Shown here piece by piece: positions 17,799-24,728 of a stretch of DNA of 43,514 nt (positions within the stretch are counted from its first letter, which is position 1; every line of letters begins with the position of its first letter). The stretch lies in the NCBI GenBank assembly GCA_002316295.1, contig DCDF01000045.1, positions 1-43,514 on the forward strand. The letters run 5' to 3'. The stretch is from Syntrophaceae bacterium UBA1062 (lineage in GTDB: Bacteria > Desulfobacterota > Desulfomonilia > UBA1062). Below the pieces are notes generated by a model. The model searched no databases and had not been told where the DNA came from. It worked only from the letters and a program-made list of their open reading frames with translations. A program made the position numbers and the translations under genes.

Positions 17799-18410
17799 TC
17801 ACTTCCTGGAACGGCCCGGGTGATCTTTCTCCTCCATCATGTCTGCGATCCGTTCGAGCGAAAGGGCGATGGATACCTGCTCCAGTTCGGGAAGATCGGA
17901 GATCGACTGTACGAGCTTGTTCTGAAGAGGAGTCGGCGCCTCTCTGGAAAGTCGGACGCCTTCGTCGGTCGCGGAGACGATCACCTTTCTGCGGTCAGGG
18001 TCCGTCCTCTTCCTTACGACGAGATTTTTCAGCTCGAGCCGGTCGATAATACCGTTGACCGTGCTCATGCTGAGGCTGACCCGTTTGCCGAGAGACGAAA
18101 GTGTCATGGGACCGTCATAGACGATCGTATGGAGGCATATGAGCTGAGGACCGGTAATATGGTAATCGATTGAAAGCTTGCGGGAGTAGGCATCGACAAA
18201 ATGCATGATCCTTCTCAGCGCCATGAGTATCCTCATGTGGCAGTCGCCTGTGAGATGTTCGCCGAGGCTCAGATGTCCCGGCTCTTCACTCCCGCTTACG
18301 GAAAATCCTATCAGGACCGATGCGATTTCGCGGTCCTTCTCCGTGTTCTTGTCGACCGGCAAGTTCCGGACACTGCATCCTTTTTTAACTGTGGTTGGTT
18401 TATCGTCCAT
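17799..18410 (-). CDS. MarR-family transcriptional regulator beside proVWX
   Basis: Winged-helix regulator, 203 residues from ATG 18410. The MarR fold occupies the last 145 residues: ILMALRRIMHFVDAYSRK (dimer helix), ITGPQLICLHTI, the recognition helix SLGKRVSLSMSTVNGIIDRLE, and the wing KRTDPDRRKVIVSATDEG. About 60 extra N-terminal residues (KKGCSVRNLPVDKNTEKD and onward) have no counterpart in most MarR proteins; a second methionine at residue 59 would give a standard-length protein, and the ribosome site for 18410 is weak, so the start is uncertain. Its place just upstream of proV on the same strand suggests control of osmolyte uptake. A TTGACA (18504-18499) and TATAAG (18484-18479) lie upstream on the minus strand, but with only 14 bases between them. 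Confidence 0.82.
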   Translation of the reverse strand: MDDKPTTVKKGCSVRNLPVDKNTEKDREIASVLIGFSVSGSEEPGHLSLGEHLTGDCHMRILMALRRIMHFVDAYSRKLSIDYHITGPQLICLHTIVYDGPMTLSSLGKRVSLSMSTVNGIIDRLELKNLVVRKRTDPDRRKVIVSATDEGVRLSREAPTPLQNKLVQSISDLPELEQVSIALSLERIADMMEEKDHPGRSRK

Positions 18411-18582
18411 ACATGCATCTTTTTTCGATGTGCGGGCAGGAAAACAATTCCGCACGAATGTTTCTGGTGGGAATATTTCTTATACGAAACAAACCTGTTG
18501 TCAAGAAAAATCCGGTGGATTCCGGTTCATGAAGACGACAGCTCCCGCATTCCCTGCTGAGAAGATGATCGGAGCAGAGGTT

Positions 18583-19551
18583 TCAGCCTGAGAGATCCTC
18601 CACGCTCGCGCTCCTGAATCCCGGTGATCCGCTTCGGGACCGGATAGATGCGGGGGAGAGCTCGCCGTGTTCACGGCTGAGCTGGAGAACCACGACCGCT
18701 GCAATGACAAAGACCCCTCCCACGACCTGCAGGGCTGAGAGCAGCTCGGAAATCATGAAGGATGCCAACACGGCGGCGGAGATGGGCTCCAGGGTGGCGG
18801 TAATCACAGCACGGGTGGATCGGATGAAGCTCACTCCTACGGTAAAGAGACCGTAGGGCAGGAGCGTGCCGAAAACCGCTATATAGACGATGAGAAGCCA
18901 CTGCTCGAAGGAGCGGCCATGAGCTGCGGCGTCCGGAAAACCTGAAGCGATGCTGATGCTCACGCCGGCAAAGAGCAGGGAATAGAAGAGCACGGTCCAG
19001 GGAGAGTAGCGATACGTCATCCGCTCCGCAAGGAGCGTATAGGCGGCGAAAAAACATGCGGAGCACAGGCCCCAGAAGAGCCCCTGGGTGTTCATGTTCC
19101 TGAAGGAGAGACCATACCCTCCGGCCGCCAGATAGCACCCGGCAAAGGAGAGGATGAGCGCTGCGATCTTTGCCGGCGTGCATCGCTCTTTCCAGAACGC
19201 CATGGAAAAAACAGCGACCAGCACGGGCGCGAGATACTGGAGCACGATGGCGGCCGCCACCTGGATGTGCGCCACCGCGATGAAATACGAGAGCTGCAGG
19301 ACCGACATGATCCCGCCCCCGAGGATGAGAAAGGAGAGGATGTCCGGTTTCCCGATTTTGAGCAGCGGCCTGCTTGATGAAGCGAAGATGATGAAGAGGA
19401 CCGCCGATGCGATCAACACACGGAGTTGAACGAGCTCTATCGGCTCGATCCCGGTCATGAAAAGGTATTTGCCCGCTATCCCGGAAAACGCCCACAAGAG
19501 CGCTGCACCGGCGACACTGAGATATCCCTTGAAGGCCTCGGATCTCTTCAT
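18583..19551 (-). CDS. EamA-family (DMT superfamily) transporter
   Basis: Integral membrane protein of 322 residues with ten predicted helices in two EamA repeats (first repeat about 10-145, second about 155-290). Family landmarks are the N-terminal GYLSVAGAALLWAFSGIAGKY, YFIAVAHIQVAAAIVLQYLAPV ending repeat one (shown here only in part), and TRAVITATLEPISAAVLA near the end. DMT exporters or importers move amino acids, nucleobases, acids or other small metabolites across the inner membrane; the substrate cannot be read from sequence. It starts 6 bases after the acyl-CoA dehydrogenase stop and is thus the third gene of an XRE regulator-dehydrogenase-transporter operon, which hints that it moves the acid or amine that the dehydrogenase handles. 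Confidence 0.85.
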   Translation of the reverse strand: MKRSEAFKGYLSVAGAALLWAFSGIAGKYLFMTGIEPIELVQLRVLIASAVLFIIFASSSRPLLKIGKPDILSFLILGGGIMSVLQLSYFIAVAHIQVAAAIVLQYLAPVLVAVFSMAFWKERCTPAKIAALILSFAGCYLAAGGYGLSFRNMNTQGLFWGLCSACFFAAYTLLAERMTYRYSPWTVLFYSLLFAGVSISIASGFPDAAAHGRSFEQWLLIVYIAVFGTLLPYGLFTVGVSFIRSTRAVITATLEPISAAVLASFMISELLSALQVVGGVFVIAAVVVLQLSREHGELSPASIRSRSGSPGFRSASVEDLSG

Positions 19552-19557
19552 GGCCCC

Positions 19558-20691
19558 TTACAACTGCGATGCGATCACCATTTTCTGCACATTTGCGGTG
19601 CCGTCAATGGATTTCATGAGCTGCGCGTCCTGGTGAATGCGGATGATTTCGCTGGTATCCGGCGTCTCTCTGGCGGCGCGGCAGCCCATGACCTCGATGC
19701 CGAATGCGGCAAGGTCATGCAGGGTTTCCGAGGCGTGGAGCTTTGCCATGGACGCCTCGAGAGAAAAGGTTCTGTCCGAATCGATGCGTGACAGCGCGTC
19801 AAAGGTGAGCAGGCGCGAAGCCTGGAGCCTGGTTGCATACTCGGCAAGGGGCAGTGATATCCCCTGGAAAGAGAACAGCGGCTTACCGAACTGCATGCGT
19901 GCTTTTGCGTGATCGAGCACCAGGTCGAACACTTTCCTCGCCGATCCCACACAGCTGGCCGCCACCAGAGGCCGCCCTCTGTCGAGAGTCTCCATCAGGA
20001 GGAAATACCCGCTGTCTTTCTCTCCCAGAAGCGACTCTGAAGGCAGCTGCACGGAATCGAACACGACGTCTCCCATGACGCTTCCGGCAAGCCCGAGCGA
20101 TTCGTAGGGCTTTCCGATCCGGATGCCCGGCAGAGACGCGTCCACGAGAAAGGCGTTCAGCCCGGCGCGGCCTTTTTTGTGCGGTCCGGCGGCAAAGACG
20201 ATGAGATATGATGCGATGGCGTGGTTGATGACGATGCCCTTTTTCCCGGTTATGACGAATCCTTCGGGCGACCGCCTGGCCACTGTGGCGATGGACGAGA
20301 TATCTGAGCCCGCGCCTTCCTCGGTGAGACAGAATCCCGCCGCCAGGCCCTTGGTTGCGATGTCCGCCAGATACCGCCTTCCGGGCTTTTCCTGGCAGCC
20401 GATCCTGATCATCTCGGTGCAGTGGGCGGTAGTAACGGGGCCGTGGAGCGTACCCGGGAGATGATAGCTCAGAGCCTCGTACACCAGACCGGCGCTCACG
20501 TAATCCAGGCCCTGGCCGCCGAGGTCCTGCGGGATCAGGAGTGCGTGATAGCCTTCCTTCGCGTACGCGCGGTACAGCCGCGCCGCCCGGGCCGTTCGGT
20601 CGCCGCCGGATTCCGGCAGTTGTGCATAATCGCGGGCGAACCGCTCGACCTTGTCGATCAAGGCGCGCTGTGCTTCATTTGATGGGTGCAT
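19558..20691 (-). CDS. Acyl-CoA dehydrogenase with Asp at the usual catalytic Glu position
   Basis: FAD-dependent acyl-CoA dehydrogenase of 377 residues: N-terminal helical domain (1-115), middle beta domain with the flavin motif FCLTEEGAGSD (120-130) and ITGKKGIVINHA (147-158), and C-terminal helical domain with the KARMQFGKPL motif (263-272). In MCAD-like enzymes the base is the Glu of YEGT near the C-terminus. Here the corresponding segment is SIDGTANVQKM, with Asp 363 in that place. The alternative base used by isovaleryl- and long-chain enzymes (Glu in xERL) is also absent: the aligned segment is LDRGRPLVAA, with Gly 239. The start at 20691 overlaps the XRE gene by 17 bases. It may act on an unusual acyl-CoA or be slow; this is inference. 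Confidence 0.85.
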   Translation of the reverse strand: MHPSNEAQRALIDKVERFARDYAQLPESGGDRTARAARLYRAYAKEGYHALLIPQDLGGQGLDYVSAGLVYEALSYHLPGTLHGPVTTAHCTEMIRIGCQEKPGRRYLADIATKGLAAGFCLTEEGAGSDISSIATVARRSPEGFVITGKKGIVINHAIASYLIVFAAGPHKKGRAGLNAFLVDASLPGIRIGKPYESLGLAGSVMGDVVFDSVQLPSESLLGEKDSGYFLLMETLDRGRPLVAASCVGSARKVFDLVLDHAKARMQFGKPLFSFQGISLPLAEYATRLQASRLLTFDALSRIDSDRTFSLEASMAKLHASETLHDLAAFGIEVMGCRAARETPDTSEIIRIHQDAQLMKSIDGTANVQKMVIASQL

Positions 20692-21031
20692 TGCGCTGCC
20701 TCCATTGAAGGTAGTCGAGATAGTCTTTCAGCAGGCGGATCTCGGGAGGGCCGAGCCGGGAAATCTTCTCGTATATGTCCCTCAGTTCGTGCTCGCCGCC
20801 TGGCGGCGCTGTGCCGGGACCCCCGTTTTCCTCCTGGATGAAGAAATCGAGCCTTTTGCCGAGGATGGCTGCGATCTGCTCGATCTGCTGGAGATAGAGT
20901 CTGCGCTTTCCGAGCTCATAGTTGGACAGTGCCGCCTGAGTGATCCCGAGGGCCTGGGCCAGGTCCATCTGAGTCAGGCCCCGCTCCTCCCGGGCGATCT
21001 GGATTTTTCTGCCTATTTCCTTGAATCCCAT
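20675..21031 (-). CDS. XRE-family (HTH_3) transcriptional regulator
   Basis: A 118-residue DNA-binding protein. The helix-turn-helix occupies residues 6-62: IGRKIQIAREERGLTQ, DLAQALGITQAALSNYELG (recognition helix ITQAALSNYE) and LQQIEQIAAILG. A disordered acidic linker and a short C-terminal helix (LGPPEIRLLKDYLDYLQW) follow; there is no ligand-binding cupin or peptidase domain. The start at 21031 places the fold normally and has AGGCGG upstream; a longer start at 21067 is possible. Its gene overlaps the dehydrogenase gene by 17 bases and is divergent from another dehydrogenase at 21163. It is the probable regulator of both through the shared promoter region. Confidence 0.86.
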   Translation of the reverse strand: MGFKEIGRKIQIAREERGLTQMDLAQALGITQAALSNYELGKRRLYLQQIEQIAAILGKRLDFFIQEENGGPGTAPPGGEHELRDIYEKISRLGPPEIRLLKDYLDYLQWRQRNAPIK

Positions 21032-21095
21032 GCACGGCCGCCTTTGAAAAACTGACAGCATCTTCATCCGATACTGCCGGGAATTGCAAGGAAAA

Positions 21096-21129
21096 TGTCA
21101 TTGACACAATTATAACAGGAGAGGATAAT
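21096..21129 (+). promoter_or_regulatory. Promoter of the 21163 dehydrogenase with overlapping operator
   Basis: TTGACA (21101-21106) and GATAAT (21124-21129, 5 of 6) are separated by 17 bases, a near-consensus sigma-70 promoter with start near 21136. A perfect inverted repeat TGTCA-T-TGACA (21096-21106) covers the -35. On the other strand a TATAAT (21114-21109) lies inside the spacer and would serve the XRE operon, with its start close to the same inverted repeat. One bound protein could therefore control both directions. Confidence 0.65.
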
Positions 21130-21162
21130 AATAAAACAATATGTTATATCAGGAGGACTATC

Positions 21163-22410
21163 ATGTTTGATTTCATGATGACCGGTGAGCAGAAAAAGCT
21201 CAGGGACGAAGCGCGCGCCTTTACCAAGTGGGTTCCGAAACAGCTCATCCTCGATATGGATGCCGAGAAGATCCAGTTTCCCCGCGAGTATCTCCAGGAG
21301 GCGGGCAGAAGAAATCTGCTCGGGATACGGCTCCCGAAAGAATACGGCGGGAGGGGGCTCACCTGGGTGGACGATGCGATCGTCGCGGAGGAGATCGGCG
21401 TCGCCAGCTATTCTCTCGCCTGCCTGTGGGGCGTCGGCGCAGATATCGTATGCGAGGCGATCATCGAGTTCGGATGCGAAGAGCTCAAGCAGCAGGTGGT
21501 CATCCCCCTGCTGAAGGGAGAGACCTTTGCCGCGGAAGGCCTCACCGAGCCGCGAGGGGGGTCTGACTTCTTCGGCGCCACCACCGTGGCGAAAAAGGAC
21601 GGCGACGACTGGATCATCACCGGCCAGAAGCGTTTCATCGTAGGCGCAGAAGGGGCGGACTGGTTTCTCGTCTATGCGGTGACAGATCCCTCCGCTCCGC
21701 CGCACAAGCGAATGACCGCCTTCATGGTGCCCCGAACCGAAGGTGTCGAGACCAAGTATATTTACGGACTCATGGGAGTCCGGGGAGGCGGAGCCGGCAG
21801 ACTCATCCTCAAGGATGTCCGCGTGCCGGAACGCTACGCCTTAAACGGCATCAACGGAGGCTTCGACGTGTTCGTGCGCATGATGATCCCCGAGCGTCTC
21901 GGTACGGCGGCCATGACTATCGGCTCGGTACGCCCGGCCGTGGAGATCGCCACCCGCTACACCTCCAAGCGGAAGGCCTTCGGCCTGCCCATCCAGATGT
22001 TCCAGGCAGTAGGATTCAAGGTGGCCGACTGCGCCATGCTGCTGGATTCCGCCCGGTCCATGGTGTACACCACCTGCCGGGCGGTGGATTCGGGCGTCGT
22101 GCATCCGGGGAGAGTCAGGCGCATGGTCTCCCAGAGCAAGAAGTACGTGACCGAGGCCGCCTGGGAGATCGCCAACAAGTGCATGCAGGTCGTCGGCGGG
22201 ATCGGCTATACCAATGTTTACCCCCTGGAGCGCATCGTACGGGACATCAGGCTGTCCATGATCTGGGTTGGCTCGAACGAGATCATGCAGCTGATCATCC
22301 AGAACGAGTGGTACAAGGAGTATTTCAAGACCCTGGCAAAAGAGGATGTCCGCGACGTTGAAGAAGACGCGCTCAACGCCCACGAGCTGGAAGAGAAGGT
22401 GTACGAATAG
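21163..22410 (+). CDS. Acyl-CoA dehydrogenase (isovaleryl/long-chain-type base)
   Basis: FAD-dependent dehydrogenase of 415 residues that introduces an alpha-beta double bond into an acyl-CoA and passes electrons to electron-transfer flavoprotein. Flavin motifs are AAEGLTEPRGGSDFF (123-137) and ITGQKRFIVGAEGADWF (152-168). The C-terminal domain has SKRKAFGLPIQMFQ (268-281) and VVGGIGYTNVYPLERIVRD (343-361). The YEGT glutamate is replaced by Val 369 in WVGSNEIM, but Glu 244 is present in IPERL, the position of the base in isovaleryl- and long-chain-acyl-CoA dehydrogenases. There is a 35-residue acidic C-terminal extension after NEWYKEYFK. ATG 21163 has AGGAGG at ideal distance. It is divergent from the XRE operon. 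Confidence 0.9.
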   Translation: MFDFMMTGEQKKLRDEARAFTKWVPKQLILDMDAEKIQFPREYLQEAGRRNLLGIRLPKEYGGRGLTWVDDAIVAEEIGVASYSLACLWGVGADIVCEAIIEFGCEELKQQVVIPLLKGETFAAEGLTEPRGGSDFFGATTVAKKDGDDWIITGQKRFIVGAEGADWFLVYAVTDPSAPPHKRMTAFMVPRTEGVETKYIYGLMGVRGGGAGRLILKDVRVPERYALNGINGGFDVFVRMMIPERLGTAAMTIGSVRPAVEIATRYTSKRKAFGLPIQMFQAVGFKVADCAMLLDSARSMVYTTCRAVDSGVVHPGRVRRMVSQSKKYVTEAAWEIANKCMQVVGGIGYTNVYPLERIVRDIRLSMIWVGSNEIMQLIIQNEWYKEYFKTLAKEDVRDVEEDALNAHELEEKVYE

Positions 22411-22489
22411 AAATCCGCGCGGCTTGACGCCGGGGAGATGCCCGTTCTCTCAGGCGGGCGGGAAGGGGCCGGTGCAGGGCGCTTGAGCT

Positions 22490-22942
22490 TCAGGTCCTTG
22501 TCCCCGGCAGTTTTTCGAGCTCAAGCGCTGTGATCTGCCGCCACAGGGCGTCGACCTCCTCTTCGATCTTGCGGACGTCGACGCCCCGTTCCCTGCATGA
22601 AGCGAGAACGGAATCGACCGCATTTGCATAATCGTTCCTGTATTTTTTGTTGATCTCCTTCCAGGGAATGCCGGCAAGGAGCATGGCCGCTTCGGGGTCG
22701 TATCGAAGCTTTCCCAGGACCATGAGGACGGCCAGGATTGGGTAGCCCAGGTATCCCTGCCATCGGGAGGCGTTGTCGTTCGAGGCGACCCTGGTGATGT
22801 CGTCGTCGAACCTCACGAGATAGGTTGTGCTCCCGGACGAAGAGATCACCTCGGCCTCGTGGGCGCCGGTGATCTTCACCCTTCCGTCCGCCACTGCCGT
22901 GAGGGCTTCGTAGATCTTTTCCCGGGGAGGGATCTTCCACAT
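22490..22942 (-). CDS. Conserved-looking 150-residue protein in the leuB-like operon
   Basis: I do not recognise the family. The first half (1-60) looks like a small beta-rich domain (RVKITGAHEAEVISSSGS, then TTYLVRFDDDITRV) ending in SNDNASRWQGYLGYP. Next comes one hydrophobic helix (ILAVLMVLGKL) and then a charged helical half with IPWKEINKKYRNDYANAVDS and a C-terminal coiled segment (RKIEEEVDALWRQITALELEKL). The gene lies 21 bases after the RAM-domain gene and is the third gene of the operon. Because the partner upstream is an amino-acid-sensing domain without DNA binding, this product may be the effector it acts on; that is only inference from gene order. Confidence 0.72.
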   Translation of the reverse strand: MWKIPPREKIYEALTAVADGRVKITGAHEAEVISSSGSTTYLVRFDDDITRVASNDNASRWQGYLGYPILAVLMVLGKLRYDPEAAMLLAGIPWKEINKKYRNDYANAVDSVLASCRERGVDVRKIEEEVDALWRQITALELEKLPGTRT

Positions 22943-22963
22943 GGTTTTTGCCGGCCCTTTTGC

Positions 22964-23245
22964 CTATTCGCCGAAGCCGATCGCGAACATGCCTTCGAGA
23001 TCATGTCTGGAGTACGCCCTGAATGCGAGCATGGTCTCGGAGTCCAGTATCCCGTTTAACTTGAGCATGCGGCCGGTCACCAGCTCGGCGAGCTCTTCGT
23101 TGCTGTCCACCCGGGCGATGGCCACGAGGTCGTATCTTCCGCTCACGGAAAAGACCTCCGAAATGCCTTTCATGTCCGCCAGTGCTTCGGCTGACTCGTT
23201 GATCCGCTCTCTGTCGGCCTTCATGAGGATGACTGCGGTTACCAT
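22964..23245 (-). CDS. Stand-alone Lrp/AsnC ligand-binding (RAM) domain
   Basis: A 93-residue protein made of a single RAM (regulation of amino acid metabolism) fold, the ligand-binding half of Lrp/AsnC regulators, without the helix-turn-helix. Visible landmarks are VTAVILMKADRERINESAEAL at the first strand and helix, ISEVFSVSGRYDLVAIARV (the conserved G-x-x-D turn in SGRYD), and the last strand ETMLAFRAYS. Such SIP-type proteins form decamer-like discs, bind amino acids, and can modify the activity of a full Lrp or of an enzyme. ATG 23245 has AAGGAGG at ideal distance. It lies 17 bases after the leuB-like gene, so leucine or another amino acid of that pathway is a reasonable ligand guess. 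Confidence 0.85.
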   Translation of the reverse strand: MVTAVILMKADRERINESAEALADMKGISEVFSVSGRYDLVAIARVDSNEELAELVTGRMLKLNGILDSETMLAFRAYSRHDLEGMFAIGFGE

Positions 23246-23262
23246 GGTTTCCTCCTTAAAGT

Positions 23263-24363
23263 TTATGAGCTTTTGAGGATGTGTTGCACTACCATGTCCC
23301 CGAACGCCTCTGTTGTGATGATTTCGGTCCGTTCATGGACGTCCTGGGCGAGATCCGCGGTGACATAACCCCGCTCGAACACGGCAAACAGGGCGTTCCA
23401 GATCTCATCGGCTTCATCGGTCAGCCCCAGGCACCGGTCGAACATGAGTGCGATGCTGCCGATCATGGAATAGGGATTCGCGATATTTTTCCCTGCAATA
23501 TCCGGAGCGGAGCCATGCGCAGGCTCCACATAGCTTTTTTCAGGACCGATACAGGCGGACGGCATGAGCCCCAGCGACCCGATGATCCCGCCGGCCTGGT
23601 CGGTGAGGATGTCTCCCTGCATGTTTTCGAGCAGCATGACCCCGTTGAGCAGTGCCGGGTTTTTGACCAGCTGGTAGGCTGCATTGTCGACGAGCAGCGA
23701 CCGGTACGGGACATCAGGGTACGACCGGGCGATATCCTCCACGACCTCCTTCCAGAAGCGGGAGGTGGCAAGGACATTGGCCTTGTGGATGTTGATGAGA
23801 GGGCAGGAGCGCCTCTTCGCCTCCTCGAAGGCCACCTCCGCCACGCGTTGTATCTCGTCTGCGGTATAGGTGCACTCGTCAGTGGAATATCTCATTCCCG
23901 TAGCAGATCCCTCGATCTTGGCTCCGAAGTATATGCCTCCCACCAGCTCGCGGATCATGAGGATATCGATCCCGTCTCCGATAACCTGTGCCTTCAGGGG
24001 TGAGAAATGGGCAAGGTTCCGCGGCAGCCTCACCGGTCTGAAGTTGGCGAAGGTATCGTACCGTTTTCTCAAGGGGAGGATGGCCCCTATCTCGGGGCGC
24101 TGCTCGGGGGGGATCAGATTCATCTGCTCCACTGCAAGCCCGACCGGGCCCTTGATGATGATGTCCGACGCATCGCAGATCTCCCGGGTCTTTTCCGGGA
24201 AGGGAGACCCCTGTGCAAAATATGCCCCGGCCCCGAAAGGGGCATAATTGAGGACGAACCTGTGGCCGTATTTGTGCCCGACCGCTTTGAGCACCTTGAC
24301 GGCTTCACGGACGATTTCCGGTCCTATGCCGTCCCCTTCCAGAACCGCGAGAGTCTTTTCCAT
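23263..24363 (-). CDS. leuB: 3-isopropylmalate dehydrogenase-like beta-decarboxylating dehydrogenase
   Basis: NAD-dependent oxidative decarboxylase of the isocitrate/isopropylmalate family, 366 residues. It begins LAVLEGDGIGPEIV. Substrate arginine and tyrosine motifs are MIRELVGGIYFG (R138, Y145), the catalytic lysine is K194 in IHKANVL, the metal-binding aspartates are in ENMQGDILTD (246-255), and the cofactor loop is AHGSAPDIAGKNIANP, where Asp 288 predicts NAD rather than NADP. RELxGGIYFG favours isopropylmalate over isocitrate. Two details differ from textbook LeuB: His replaces Asp before the lysine (usually DKANVL), and MQGD replaces the usual LFGD. No leuA, leuC or leuD is nearby. Start ATG 24363 has GAGGTG upstream. 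A related 3-alkylmalate or tartrate-type substrate is the main alternative. Confidence 0.75.
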   Translation of the reverse strand: MEKTLAVLEGDGIGPEIVREAVKVLKAVGHKYGHRFVLNYAPFGAGAYFAQGSPFPEKTREICDASDIIIKGPVGLAVEQMNLIPPEQRPEIGAILPLRKRYDTFANFRPVRLPRNLAHFSPLKAQVIGDGIDILMIRELVGGIYFGAKIEGSATGMRYSTDECTYTADEIQRVAEVAFEEAKRRSCPLINIHKANVLATSRFWKEVVEDIARSYPDVPYRSLLVDNAAYQLVKNPALLNGVMLLENMQGDILTDQAGGIIGSLGLMPSACIGPEKSYVEPAHGSAPDIAGKNIANPYSMIGSIALMFDRCLGLTDEADEIWNALFAVFERGYVTADLAQDVHERTEIITTEAFGDMVVQHILKSS

Positions 24364-24728
24364 AACAACACCTCTATCCTGTTGTGCTTTCGCAGGAAAC
24401 ATGTGCGCGCATTCCGCGCTTTATTGCCCAAAATTCATCGGCGGGCAAGCCGTTTCTCCCTTCGAAACATGGACATCCGCCCTGAACAGATACCTACATT
24501 CCCGGCAAAAGGGGTTGTCTGAAGATCTATACCACAGAGAGAACACCCGGATCTATTTGTGAAAGTTTTGTCAAAAAGGGCAAACAGCCCCGCCGGTGAA
24601 TTGTCATAACCGCCCATATTCATGTATACTCCCGAAATCGGCCAAGGCTCTCTGCCGGGCAGCCCCCATTTTTCGGAGATACCTCCGCACAGAGACGCTT
24701 TTTGTGAACGAGACAGGGAGGAGACAGC
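24364..24728 (+). promoter_or_regulatory. Divergent gap with promoter of the acyltransferase
   Basis: This 365-base gap holds TTGTCA (24601-24606, 5 of 6) and TATACT (24625-24630, 5 of 6) with 18 bases between, giving a plus-strand start near 24637 and a leader of about 90 bases for the acyltransferase. I find no convincing promoter for the leuB-like gene on the minus strand and no small gene. Confidence 0.5.

Noticed and set aside
16728..18173. 481-codon plus-strand frame across proV and the MarR gene
   Set aside because: It crosses two well-supported minus-strand genes and their gap, with shadow-type composition.
21107..21162. Direct repeat TATAACAGGAGA / TATATCAGGAGG as a second operator
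   Set aside because: The second copy is simply the Shine-Dalgarno region of the dehydrogenase gene; the similarity is imperfect and probably chance.
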